Below, one piece after another: positions 27,291-35,457 of a stretch of DNA of 46,592 bases. The translations under genes were made by a program, and so were the position numbers. Source of the DNA: Saprospiraceae bacterium (GTDB lineage: Bacteria; Bacteroidota; Bacteroidia; Chitinophagales; Saprospiraceae); NCBI GenBank assembly GCA_022841505.1, contig JALHRK010000007.1, positions 1 to 46,592 on the forward strand. The letters run 5' to 3'. Under the pieces are notes generated by a model, which worked only from the letters and a program-made list of their open reading frames with translations, ran no database searches and had not been told where the DNA came from. Position 1 is the stretch's first letter; each line of letters begins with the position of its first letter.

Positions 27291-27337
27291 AGGTACGGCC
27301 TTCTTTCGGTTTCTGGTACAAACCGATGGCCGTACCT
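27291..27337 (+). promoter_or_regulatory. Strong hairpin between amt and the porin
   Basis: AGGTACGGCC (27291-27300) pairs perfectly with GGCCGTACCT (27328-27337). Inside, CGGTTT faces AAACCG, so the whole 47 bases fold into one long stem. It lacks a T-run, so it is more likely an RNA-processing/stability element or a leaky terminator that sets the ratio of the two products. Confidence 0.7.
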
Positions 27338-27366
27338 ATCATTTCACTTCCATAAAATGATTGACA

Positions 27367-28458
27367 ATGTTACAAAAAATCTTTGCAACAGGCCTGGCAT
27401 TTTTTTGCCTGTCCACTGCAACACAAGCTCAGGAAGCTGCTCCCGCAGCGGACACAACCACGGCAGCCACTGCGCCAGCCCTTGTATTTTCTGGTTCCGC
27501 AGACGCCTATTACCGCTATGATTTCGGGGAAATGGCTGCGAATAACAAAACCAGTTTTACCAACTCGCACAACTCTTTTGAACTGGGTATGATTTCCCTG
27601 AAAGCGGAGCATTCCATCGGAAAAGTAGGGATGGTCGCCGATGTCGGATTCGGTAAACGCGCCGAAGATTTTTCTTACGCCGACGACAAAACACGATTCA
27701 TTATCAAACAATTATACCTTTCTTATGCCTTTAAAAACGGGTTGAAAATCACCGCAGGAAGTTGGGCAACCCATGTTGGCTATGAATTAGTGGATGCTTA
27801 TGCCAACCGGAACTACAGCATGTCTTATATGTTTTCGTACGGCCCGTTTTTTCATACGGGCATCAAGGCAGAAAAAACATTTGGCAAAACCGGGCTTATG
27901 CTGGGTATTGCCAATCCGACTGACCTGAAATCTACGACCCTGAGCAATAAATACATCATCGGCCAGGTCAGCACCGCAACAAAAGATGATGCTTTGAAAG
28001 CTTATCTGAATTATCAGGGCGGCAAACCAACCGATTCTGTGTTGGTGAACCAGTTGGATCTGGTCGTTTTGGCAGCATTAGGCGGCAAATTCAGTTTGGG
28101 CGCCAACGGCACCATTTCCAATGTACAGTTCAAAACCGGGTCGGAGGGGGATTTCGGCGATGGCCTCCAGTGGTTTGGCGCAGCACTTTATCTCAATGCA
28201 GACCTTAGCGAACACTTTTGGCTGACCCTCAGAACGGAGTATTTTGACGACGCCAAACAACTCAACGTTTTTGGCGCAGCGCCCGCAGGCGGGAATGTCC
28301 TGGCTGCCACCTTGTCGGCTAATTTTAAAGTAGAGGGCCTGACGGTCATCCCGGAAATCCGCTTCGAAAAAGCTTCGGAGCAAATTTTCCTCAATACACC
28401 CGATAAGCCTACCGATACCAGCACCAGTTTGCTGGTGGCTGCGGTGTATAAGTTTTAG
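27367..28458 (+). CDS. Outer-membrane beta-barrel porin (BBP2/OmpL-like)
   Basis: 363 residues from ATG 27367. A signal peptide ends LSTATQAQE. A low-complexity Ala/Thr linker (AAPAADTTTAATAPA) is followed by alternating amphipathic strands: SADAYYRYDFGEM, NSFELGMISLKAEHSIGKVGMVADVGFG, FIIKQLYLSYAFKNGLKITAGSW, and a C-terminal TSTSLLVAAVYKF ending in Phe as barrel proteins do. It fits the 'putative beta-barrel porin-2' group of about 350-400 residues. The position directly after amt suggests that it lets ammonium or another nitrogen source cross the outer membrane. A terminator follows. Confidence 0.85.
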   Translation: MLQKIFATGLAFFCLSTATQAQEAAPAADTTTAATAPALVFSGSADAYYRYDFGEMAANNKTSFTNSHNSFELGMISLKAEHSIGKVGMVADVGFGKRAEDFSYADDKTRFIIKQLYLSYAFKNGLKITAGSWATHVGYELVDAYANRNYSMSYMFSYGPFFHTGIKAEKTFGKTGLMLGIANPTDLKSTTLSNKYIIGQVSTATKDDALKAYLNYQGGKPTDSVLVNQLDLVVLAALGGKFSLGANGTISNVQFKTGSEGDFGDGLQWFGAALYLNADLSEHFWLTLRTEYFDDAKQLNVFGAAPAGGNVLAATLSANFKVEGLTVIPEIRFEKASEQIFLNTPDKPTDTSTSLLVAAVYKF

Positions 28459-28487
28459 ACATTTTGAAGGAAAACAGATATTTGTTG

Positions 28488-28520
28488 ATGCTTGCCAGTT
28501 CAGCCTGGCAAGCATTTTTT
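28488..28520 (+). terminator. Intrinsic terminator after the porin
   Basis: ATGCTTGCCAG (28488-28498) pairs perfectly with CTGGCAAGCAT (28504-28514), followed by six Ts. It ends the amt-porin transcript and abuts the convergent cryptochrome stop. Confidence 0.92.
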
Positions 28521-29958
28521 AATGTTCCCACTTTTCCATTTCCACCATCGTTTCCGGATAATCGGCGCCTAATTTAACGTGGTGTAAATCCTGTTCGGCA
28601 AAAGAAAGGGTGTCAGGCCGGTGAATTTTTTCAAGCGGGACGTTTATCAGTTCGGGCAGCCAATGCTTGACATACGCGCCTTTTGGGTCATAGCGGCGCG
28701 CCTGGGTCAGGATGTTGAAATATCGGTTTTCACGCGGGTCGCTGCCAACGCCGGCTATATAATTCCAGTTGCCCCAGTTGCTGCAGGGGTCATAATCAAT
28801 GAGCATGGATTCAAAATATTCAGCCCCCATTTGCCAGTTCACAAACAAGTCTTTTACCAAAAAACTAGCCACGTTTTGCCTGCCCCGGTTCGACATAAAT
28901 CCCGTGAGCTTGAGCTCCCGCATGTTGGCATCAATAAACGGAACCCCCGTAAAGCCGTCTACCCATTTTTGTAACAGGCGTTTGTCGTTGCGCCAGCGCG
29001 GGGAAACCTCGCCTGAAGTTCCACCTTTCAGGAAGATTTTATTGCCGTGCTTTTTGCCCATAAAGCGGAAAAAATCGCGCCAGAGCAATTCAAAAAACAT
29101 CCAATACGTAGATTCATTTGCGCCGTGGGTCAGCTCAAACTTCCTAAGTTCGTAATAAATAGTTTTAGGAGACAAACAGCCCTGCGCCAACCACGGGGAA
29201 AACTTGGACGAATAATCGCCGCCAAGGAGTTCGTTGCGGGTTTCTTTGTACGTTTTTACGAGCTGGCTGTCCCCAAAATAATACTGTAGCCGTTCAAGTG
29301 CAGCTGTTTCTCCCCCTTTGAATTGAATTGCACTTCGCGGGTCGCTTTCAATGGGCTCATGGCCAAAATCAGAAATGGAGGGAATATCGCCAGCTGTTAT
29401 CGGAATCCCCAATTTGGCTAAAGGCTTTTCAGGGGCCGGTAATGGCTCCCGGATCGGCACGATACGTTCCACTTCTTTTCGGAACTGCGTAAAAGTATCC
29501 GGCGTATGGGTTACCGGAAAGGGCAAATCAGCGGTATAATACAACATTTTGCCCCTTGAATAACGAACCTCCTGACCAATTGACCATAGATTCTGCTCCA
29601 GTAAATCCTGTACGGTCACTTCTTCCCGGGTCCGTTCCCGGTTACAAAACACCCAACTTGTTTTCAGTTCTTTTGCCAATTCAAAAATGACAGTTTCCGG
29701 TTTACCGACCCGTACAATTAAATCGCTCCCAAGTTTTCTCAGGGATTGCCGCAAGTCGTACACAGCTTCGATGATGAACTGAGCGCGGTATTTTCCGGTT
29801 TTCGCAAAACCAAAACGGGTTGTGCCCGAAAATACGCGTTCGTCGAAAACGTATACCATGGCCACCTCTTCTGCACTTGCCAGCGCATCAGACAACGCCT
29901 CGTTGTCGTGTAGCCTTAAATCTTGTCTGAACCAAACTATAGCGCGCCGCTTATGCAT
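28519..29958 (-). CDS. DASH-family cryptochrome/photolyase
   Basis: 479 residues. The N-terminal alpha/beta antenna-binding domain starts RRAIVWFRQDLRLHDNEALS; the TFTQFRKEVE segment is typical of the DASH group. The C-terminal helical FAD-binding domain shows KETRNELLGGDYSSKFSPWLAQGCLSPKTIYYEL, FFELLWRDFFRFM, MRELKLTGFMSNRGRQNVASFL (a photolyase signature), MLIDYDPCSNWGNWNYIAGVGSDPREN and YFNILTQARRYDPKGAYVKHWLPEL. DASH enzymes repair cyclobutane pyrimidine dimers, mostly in single-stranded DNA, using blue light and an FAD/MTHF pair. It lies 127 bases after the GH13-like gene on the same strand, so it might be co-transcribed, though function differs. Confidence 0.93.
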   Translation of the reverse strand: MHKRRAIVWFRQDLRLHDNEALSDALASAEEVAMVYVFDERVFSGTTRFGFAKTGKYRAQFIIEAVYDLRQSLRKLGSDLIVRVGKPETVIFELAKELKTSWVFCNRERTREEVTVQDLLEQNLWSIGQEVRYSRGKMLYYTADLPFPVTHTPDTFTQFRKEVERIVPIREPLPAPEKPLAKLGIPITAGDIPSISDFGHEPIESDPRSAIQFKGGETAALERLQYYFGDSQLVKTYKETRNELLGGDYSSKFSPWLAQGCLSPKTIYYELRKFELTHGANESTYWMFFELLWRDFFRFMGKKHGNKIFLKGGTSGEVSPRWRNDKRLLQKWVDGFTGVPFIDANMRELKLTGFMSNRGRQNVASFLVKDLFVNWQMGAEYFESMLIDYDPCSNWGNWNYIAGVGSDPRENRYFNILTQARRYDPKGAYVKHWLPELINVPLEKIHRPDTLSFAEQDLHHVKLGADYPETMVEMEKWEH

Positions 29959-30085
29959 GTTGCTTCTTTATTTATACCTCGTGCCGTTAGGCGATCCTTT
30001 GGCCTCACTTTTGAAAATATTCAGTGTAACAACAGCAAACGACTTTGGTTTTTATTTTGACCGTGGAAAACAGGGACTTGCGGCA

Positions 30086-32107
30086 TTAATTGTCCTCAAT
30101 TTGCAGGATCAGCGCCTCTCCGGCTGCAAGTTGTTCGATTTGTAGCAAGCCATCCTGAAAGATCAATTTTGTCAGGTAATTTCTTTCATTTTCCAGCGCC
30201 GAAAAAATGACCCGAAACTTCGCGCCGGGTGCAGTTGAACAAGGGATTTTGACCCTTTGAGCAGCTTGTTGCAGGTTGGAATTGACCACGAAAACATAGG
30301 CGCCCTGATCCTGATGCGTCCAGGCTATGACCTGCCGGGCAGCCGTTGCATCGGGCGGGGTCAGCCAGGAAAGGGAACTGGAAAGGCTGGGCAACAAACG
30401 TTCAGCTTCATTTCGGATGCGGTTCAGGCGCTGGAACAAGGTCAGGTTATTTCCAAAAACATAGGGCCCTTGCGTACGTTTTGGCCCGTCTTCCATGCGG
30501 AAAACATACAGTTTGGTGTAGTGTTCATTGGGCGCCGGTTCGGGATGCGGATCCCTGCATTCAAACCCAAGCGCCATATAGCTAGGCATGTCGGTCAGAA
30601 AAAGTCCCATAAAAAAACGGGCCTCATTCCCGGCCTGATAAAACTTGTCGAACCGCGGATCGTCCTTATCCCCCGTCATCAGGGTAAAGCAGGGTGCGAA
30701 GCCCCGCGTGTGCAACAAATCGAGGTAAAACCGGAAATTTTGAAGAAAATCGGGTTCGCCTAATACCATAGATTGCAAATCGCCAAGCGTGGCATCAGCT
30801 TCCGAAAGATCAAGATGGTCTTCTTCGCTGCCGTAGGCCATCGTTCCGGGCGGCGCGAGGAAGGTTTCGGCAAAATAAGCAAACCAGGGCTTTTCCTCCC
30901 TTACCTTTCTAAGTACGGCACGATGGATGTCATAATATTCGTCCGCGACTTCAGGCACGCCTTCCGGTCGCATTTGCACATGTGACATGTCCCCCCGCAT
31001 AAAATCGAAATGGTAGATCCGTTGCACGGCAGCGTATTGGTTGCACACGTATTCCCAGACCTCGATTTGCGGGCGCTCAAAATCGAATTCCCAATCGCGG
31101 TTGTCGTTTTTATTTTCGTACAGTTTATACTGGGTTAACGGACCAAATACCCTCGACATCGGGCCGGGGTTGATGATGCGGTAATCCAGCCAGGCGTCAT
31201 CAGCTATCGTCTTTGCCGACGCTTCGTCAATATCCACTTCCAGGCCCCGGTAAGGTGGCCCCATGGTTGCAGGCACAGGTTCCAGGCCCTGCTTGTGTAG
31301 GTACTGGATGAATACGGACCTGCGTTCATTGCGGGCAAAATCGTTGTTTTGATCGCCAAACAGGAGAAGGCATCGGGTTGCTTCAGGCAGTTTAAAGAAC
31401 GCCTGGGCATTCGCAGGCAAAATAGCTCCGGAGTGAGCCGGGCCAAGTTCCTGTAAACATTGATAAATATACTCTTCAACGCGTTTATAAAGTTGTGCGC
31501 TGTGATCGTTGATCTTCGCTCCTTTTCGTTGCATCCACTCAAAAAAAGCCGGATTGGCGAGTACAATTTCTGAATAGCGGTCGGTGTGCGGTATGACGTC
31601 CATGCCCACCACACGGCCCAGAGCATGCAGCAGGTTAACCGTTACTTTGAGTTGTTTTTCAACGCTGTCCAATTCCGGCAGAGCATCGGCCAATTCCTGG
31701 CTGAAAAACTCCCGGTTGATGTGCCAACTCGCCATACCGTAAAGGCTGGCTACGACTCCGGGTTCCCAGATAGGAAGCAAATGAACCGCTTGCTGGCAGG
31801 CAGGAACGGTGAACAGATAATTGACTAAATTCCAGAAATTCCCGATGGTGCGAACGTTTATCCCCACCATATTGGCCGTACGCAGCCAGTTTCCATCGTT
31901 CAGGTGTTCAATTGGAGAAGGCTGCGTATATACCGGGTTGATCACTTTTTCAAACAGGTCAGCGCCTAACTTTTGCTTTAACACGGCCAATGTCGTGGCT
32001 ACAGGCAGGCAGATGGCAGCTGCCGGCGTTAGGTTTTCAAGGTATGAGCTTTTTCCGTTGAGATAGGCATCTAATCCGGTCAGGTCTGAATAGGCGGTTG
32101 CGTTCAT
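30086..32107 (-). CDS. GH13-like (alpha-amylase superfamily) protein of unusual type
   Basis: 673 residues with no signal peptide, so cytoplasmic. A (beta/alpha)8 barrel of amylase type is suggested by four motifs in order: GMDVIPHTDRYSE (168-180, region I), HFDFMRGDMSHVQ with Arg371, Asp373 and His376 (region II, RxDxxH as in GlgE-like enzymes), FAETFLAPPG with Glu414 (region III), and LMTGDKDDPR with Asp480/482 (region IV). The C-terminal 90 residues look like a beta-sandwich (AYVFVVNSNLQQAAQRVKIP, LQIEQLAAGEALILQIEDN). The ATG overlaps the stop of the upstream GT4 gene (ATGA, 32104-32107), so the two proteins are made together. Substrate unknown; an alpha-glucan or maltosyl-type transfer is one option. 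The family is not one I can name with certainty. Confidence 0.7.
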   Translation of the reverse strand: MNATAYSDLTGLDAYLNGKSSYLENLTPAAAICLPVATTLAVLKQKLGADLFEKVINPVYTQPSPIEHLNDGNWLRTANMVGINVRTIGNFWNLVNYLFTVPACQQAVHLLPIWEPGVVASLYGMASWHINREFFSQELADALPELDSVEKQLKVTVNLLHALGRVVGMDVIPHTDRYSEIVLANPAFFEWMQRKGAKINDHSAQLYKRVEEYIYQCLQELGPAHSGAILPANAQAFFKLPEATRCLLLFGDQNNDFARNERRSVFIQYLHKQGLEPVPATMGPPYRGLEVDIDEASAKTIADDAWLDYRIINPGPMSRVFGPLTQYKLYENKNDNRDWEFDFERPQIEVWEYVCNQYAAVQRIYHFDFMRGDMSHVQMRPEGVPEVADEYYDIHRAVLRKVREEKPWFAYFAETFLAPPGTMAYGSEEDHLDLSEADATLGDLQSMVLGEPDFLQNFRFYLDLLHTRGFAPCFTLMTGDKDDPRFDKFYQAGNEARFFMGLFLTDMPSYMALGFECRDPHPEPAPNEHYTKLYVFRMEDGPKRTQGPYVFGNNLTLFQRLNRIRNEAERLLPSLSSSLSWLTPPDATAARQVIAWTHQDQGAYVFVVNSNLQQAAQRVKIPCSTAPGAKFRVIFSALENERNYLTKLIFQDGLLQIEQLAAGEALILQIEDN

Positions 32108-33243
32108 GCTTTTTGCAATATGGGTAACAGGGCTTTGATGGCATTGTCGCGGTAATAATAAGCATAAAATTCCGGCGGCGTGGATTGATTATCGGATGCT
32201 AAGCGCTGCAGGACAGCTTCGGCAAAAGCAGGCGTGTCGTGGTCGGCCACCACCACGAGTTGTTCGCCACAAACTTGCTTTTGAATGCCAAACGCGCCAC
32301 TTTCGGTTGAAACAACGGTTTTGCCCAATGCGATGGCTTCCAGAACTTTTGTTTTCACACCAGCTCCTTTGACAATAGGGTTGAGCACCAGGTCTGCCGC
32401 CAGGACATATTGGTCAATATCTTCCACAAAGCCCAAATAGTCCAGGTTATATTGGCGGAAAGCCTCTAATTTATTGTATTCCGCCGGCAGGCCACCGCCA
32501 CAGATCATAATGCGATAATCCTGAGTCATTTGTGATTTCAGCAAAGGCGCCAGTTCCTGAGCGATGAACAAGACGGCTTCGAGGTTAGGCAGGTAGTTTT
32601 GCGAGCCAAAAAAGAGGATCCAGCGTTCTGTTTCTTTAAACCCATGGCTGGCGGCTACCCCCCGCCGGGCTGTTTGGCGCTCCTGCTCAGTTGGGGGAGC
32701 ATTACGTTCTACGCCATAAGGTACATCCAAACATTTTTGTGGGTCAAGCCCAAATTCGGCAACCGCTGCCACCCGTTCTTCTGCAGAAATGAAAAGTACC
32801 TGTTTGGCAATGCGGTAAACAAACCACTCCACCGCCCAAACGATGCGCCACCACCATTTATTCATGCTTTGAAAGCGCCGGTATTCAATATTATGCGCGT
32901 ATACCAGCAGCGAAATGCCCAACAAGGCAAGAACCGGCAACAGCAATGGCGCGATAAAGGGCTGTTGGACAATGCAATGCCGAACCCGTGCTGCTTTTAG
33001 AATACGAAAACAACGCCAGGCAGCCAACGGGCTGAAATATTTGATTACGCTTTCGCGAAAAGCGAATTTTAGCTGAAACGCGTAAACGCTGCGGGCATTC
33101 GTGAAACTGGAAATGCAAATCGTCGGCACTTCACTGCTCAATGCTTCGCAAAGACCATAACCGGCCTGGTGCCCGCCGTTTTTGGGGGGCAAAAAAACAT
33201 AAGGAATAACGACTGCCGTCACCGGCGAAGCATTTGAATGCAA
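32104..33243 (-). CDS. Family 4 glycosyltransferase
   Basis: 379 residues, two Rossmann halves of the GT-B fold. The N-terminal half has PPKNGGHQAGYGLCEALSS (acceptor-side glycine loop) and a hydrophobic helix (FIAPLLLPVLALLGISLLVYAH). The C-terminal half has RWILFFGSQNYLPNLEAVLF and NYNLDYLGFVEDIDQYV-like strands, then GAGVKTKVLEAIALGKTVVSTESGAFGI, the donor-binding EAxALGKPVV motif. No ATG is available: the frame opens after a TAA with TTG 33243, and a GTG at 33222 is the alternative. The stop overlaps the ATG of the GH13-like gene. A role in an intracellular or lipid-linked glycan is likely; the sugars are unknown. Confidence 0.85.
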   Translation of the reverse strand: MHSNASPVTAVVIPYVFLPPKNGGHQAGYGLCEALSSEVPTICISSFTNARSVYAFQLKFAFRESVIKYFSPLAAWRCFRILKAARVRHCIVQQPFIAPLLLPVLALLGISLLVYAHNIEYRRFQSMNKWWWRIVWAVEWFVYRIAKQVLFISAEERVAAVAEFGLDPQKCLDVPYGVERNAPPTEQERQTARRGVAASHGFKETERWILFFGSQNYLPNLEAVLFIAQELAPLLKSQMTQDYRIMICGGGLPAEYNKLEAFRQYNLDYLGFVEDIDQYVLAADLVLNPIVKGAGVKTKVLEAIALGKTVVSTESGAFGIQKQVCGEQLVVVADHDTPAFAEAVLQRLASDNQSTPPEFYAYYYRDNAIKALLPILQKA

Positions 33244-33294
33244 AGTTTGGGTGTTTTAGGGGGTAAAGATAAGGGGAGTTGTTTAAAAAGAGGC

Positions 33295-33385
33295 AAAAGG
33301 CAAGGGGCAAGGGGCAAAACTTGTCCTGTATAGCGGGGTTGGTGACTTCTCTGTTTGCAAATTTGCCCCTTGCAACTTGCCTTTT
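33295..33385. repeat. 24-bp inverted repeat of the GGCAAGGGGCAA type
   Basis: AAAAGGCAAGGGGCAAGGGG (with CAAA following; arm 33295-33318) pairs with the arm 33362-33385 at 22 of 24 positions. The loop is 43 bases. It lies one base after the GH3 stop on the minus strand and could end that transcript. The GGCAAGGGGCAA unit is of a kind often dispersed in Bacteroidota intergenic DNA. Confidence 0.7.
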
Positions 33386-33386
33386 C

Positions 33387-35258
33387 TTAATAGCTCAGCC
33401 CAAAGCCAAACTTGTACAACGGGTCCTTTGAATCGTAAGGCATATCCTCCTTTTGGTTGCGAACCGCTTCCATCGAGGAGGGCAATTCAAAAGGTAATTT
33501 ACCCTGTGGTTGGGCTTTGCCGAAAACTACATCCAGCAAAGCGGCATCGCTGGCGCCGTAGTTGGCCAAAAGTCCCTTTGCTGCCATGCTGATTTCGGGA
33601 ATAACCGCCGGGCGGTCAAGGTAAATGTCCACAATCGTTGGAACGGTCTTCAGCAATTGCAGGATGTCTTCTTTTTCTTTGCCTTTAAAATCTAAGTCGC
33701 CGTGGTGGAATCCTTTTGCAATTGGATTATTAGTTTCCACCGGATACCAGGGCGCATTCAAGCGCAGGATGGCAAAATCCGCTTCTTCCGGTTTTTCTAC
33801 AACCGTTCCGTATTGGGCAGCCACCTTGGCGTCTATGTTTTTGACGTAAATTTTATGCTTTCCTGTCGCTAATGGCAAGGCGCCTGCTTCATTTTTTAGC
33901 AAAGTAAACGAACGGCGCTGGGCCAGTTCACCAGCTTTTTTGAATTGCTGATTGCTAAGCACTTGATCAGCTGCGGCCAAATCAACATAAGGATTGTCGA
34001 ACAGCCCCAACTGAAATTTCTGACGCAACAAGCGGCGAACCGATTGGTCAATACGCGCTTCAGACAGCTTGCCTTTTTTGACTAAACTCAACACATGCTC
34101 GACACAACTTTCGCCTCCAAATTGGTCTACCCCGGCTTCGATGGCCTTCAAAACGCGTTCTTCTTCACTCAATTTTTCAACGCCCCAAGCCCGGGCAGGC
34201 CAGGTAACCGGCCCCATTTTTGTATCTGTGATGAGGCCCCAATCGGTACAAACGACACCATCGTATTTGTATTTATCCCGGAGCAGACCAGTAATCATTT
34301 CTTTGTTGAATGAAAAACCGACGTCTTCCCCAGATTGTCCCATCGGCACCCCATAATAAGGCATAATGGCCGCCGTGCTGACTTCAAAAGCCGACTCAAA
34401 GGGAATCAGGTGGTAGTTGAAATTGCTGCCGGGATAAATTTGTCCTTTGTGGAATTCAAAATGCGGATCAAGTCCTTCTTTTTGGGGGCCGCCGCCGGAA
34501 AAGTGCTTGGTCATGCAGGCGACACTGCTCGGCCCAAGTTTTTTACCCTGATAACCCAGAACGTAGGCCCGGGTCAGGCGGGCGGAAAGTTTGGCATCTT
34601 CTCCAAATGTGCCGCTCACCCTTGCCCAGCGGGGCTCTGTGGCAAGGTCGGCCATCGGGTGCAGCGCTTCGTGGATGCCCACTGCGCGGTATTCCTGTCG
34701 GGCGATGTTGGCGTGTTCCTGCATCAGTTTTTCGTCCCCAATGGCCGCAAATCCCAATTGCTCAGGCCACTGTGAAAACCCGTCAGATGCCATGGAAAAA
34801 ATATTGTTACTGAAGTAGTGTCGTGGATCAGAAGCAATCGTAATCGGAATACCGAGCCGCGTTTTTTCTTCTGCGTATTTTTGAATATTATTTTGCCATT
34901 TGGCAAAAGTCCGGACCGTTGGGATTTGCCAAATATTGAAATGCGTCATTTTTTTATTGTCAATCCATTCGGTTGCAGGCGGCATGCGCATCATAGAGCT
35001 GGCAGCCGGCGCCAGTGAACCATCTTCGTTGATGAAGGTCCCGTTGATAAACAACATCCCGGCTTTTTCTTCCAGCGTCATTTTAGCCAGTACGTCTTCT
35101 ACCCTTTTTTCAATGGGTTGTTTTTTGTCTTCGTAGACATCCAGTTTGCCGTTTTTATTCAAATCGCGGTAAGCAGGCGGGGTAATCCAAGATGGGATGG
35201 AAGCTGCTGCGGCCAGGAAAACCAACGGCACAGCAATAGAAGTCAAACGAATTTTCAT
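33387..35258 (-). CDS. Glycoside hydrolase family 3 (beta-glycosidase type), exported
   Basis: About 623 residues, with a signal peptide (MKIRLTSIAVPLVFLAAAAS) at ATG 35258. After PPAYRDLNKNGKLDVYEDKK, an EF-hand-like Ca site common in this subgroup, comes the GH3 (beta/alpha)8 domain: KMTLEEKAGMLF, GIPITIASDPRH, CMTKHFSGGG (the conserved KHF) and YDGVVCTDWGL with nucleophile Asp339. The alpha/beta sandwich follows (RRSFTLLKNEAGALPLA). The C-terminal Fn3 domain found in long GH3 enzymes is absent, so it is a two-domain form. It probably cleaves beta-glucosides, beta-xylosides or related oligosaccharides in the periplasm. It is divergent from a Nudix-type regulator, with a candidate operator over its promoter. 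Confidence 0.93.
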   Translation of the reverse strand: MKIRLTSIAVPLVFLAAAASIPSWITPPAYRDLNKNGKLDVYEDKKQPIEKRVEDVLAKMTLEEKAGMLFINGTFINEDGSLAPAASSMMRMPPATEWIDNKKMTHFNIWQIPTVRTFAKWQNNIQKYAEEKTRLGIPITIASDPRHYFSNNIFSMASDGFSQWPEQLGFAAIGDEKLMQEHANIARQEYRAVGIHEALHPMADLATEPRWARVSGTFGEDAKLSARLTRAYVLGYQGKKLGPSSVACMTKHFSGGGPQKEGLDPHFEFHKGQIYPGSNFNYHLIPFESAFEVSTAAIMPYYGVPMGQSGEDVGFSFNKEMITGLLRDKYKYDGVVCTDWGLITDTKMGPVTWPARAWGVEKLSEEERVLKAIEAGVDQFGGESCVEHVLSLVKKGKLSEARIDQSVRRLLRQKFQLGLFDNPYVDLAAADQVLSNQQFKKAGELAQRRSFTLLKNEAGALPLATGKHKIYVKNIDAKVAAQYGTVVEKPEEADFAILRLNAPWYPVETNNPIAKGFHHGDLDFKGKEKEDILQLLKTVPTIVDIYLDRPAVIPEISMAAKGLLANYGASDAALLDVVFGKAQPQGKLPFELPSSMEAVRNQKEDMPYDSKDPLYKFGFGLSY

Positions 35259-35284
35259 GGCAGACAATGTTTAAGTTATATCAA

Positions 35285-35301
35285 TGTGTAAACAATACAC
35301 A
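35285..35301. promoter_or_regulatory. Candidate operator palindrome upstream of the GH3 gene
   Basis: TGTGTA-AACAA-TACACA, perfect 6-bp arms with a 5-base spacer. It lies 27-43 bases before the GH3 ATG and overlaps the start of the -7 box, where a bound repressor would block RNA polymerase. The divergent Nudix-type regulator is the natural candidate ligand-sensing protein; binding is inferred. Confidence 0.5.
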
Positions 35302-35307
35302 AAGGTA
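35300..35307 (-). promoter_or_regulatory. -7 promoter box of the GH3 gene
   Basis: Minus-strand TACCTTTG fits TAnnTTTG. A CTTG at 35331-35328, 20 bases upstream, is a fair -33 element. The box lies 42 bases before the ATG at 35258. Confidence 0.6.
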
Positions 35308-35457
35308 TATTCCTTTTTCTTTACACGCAAGACCTCCTTAACCCTAAAATTTTGATTTTTTCCGTTTGTGCTTCATCAGCCACTACCGCATAGCAAATAG
35401 TTTATCCATCTGTTTAACAGTTGTGAATGAGTGAAAAAAAGTTCCCATTTTTGCGGT

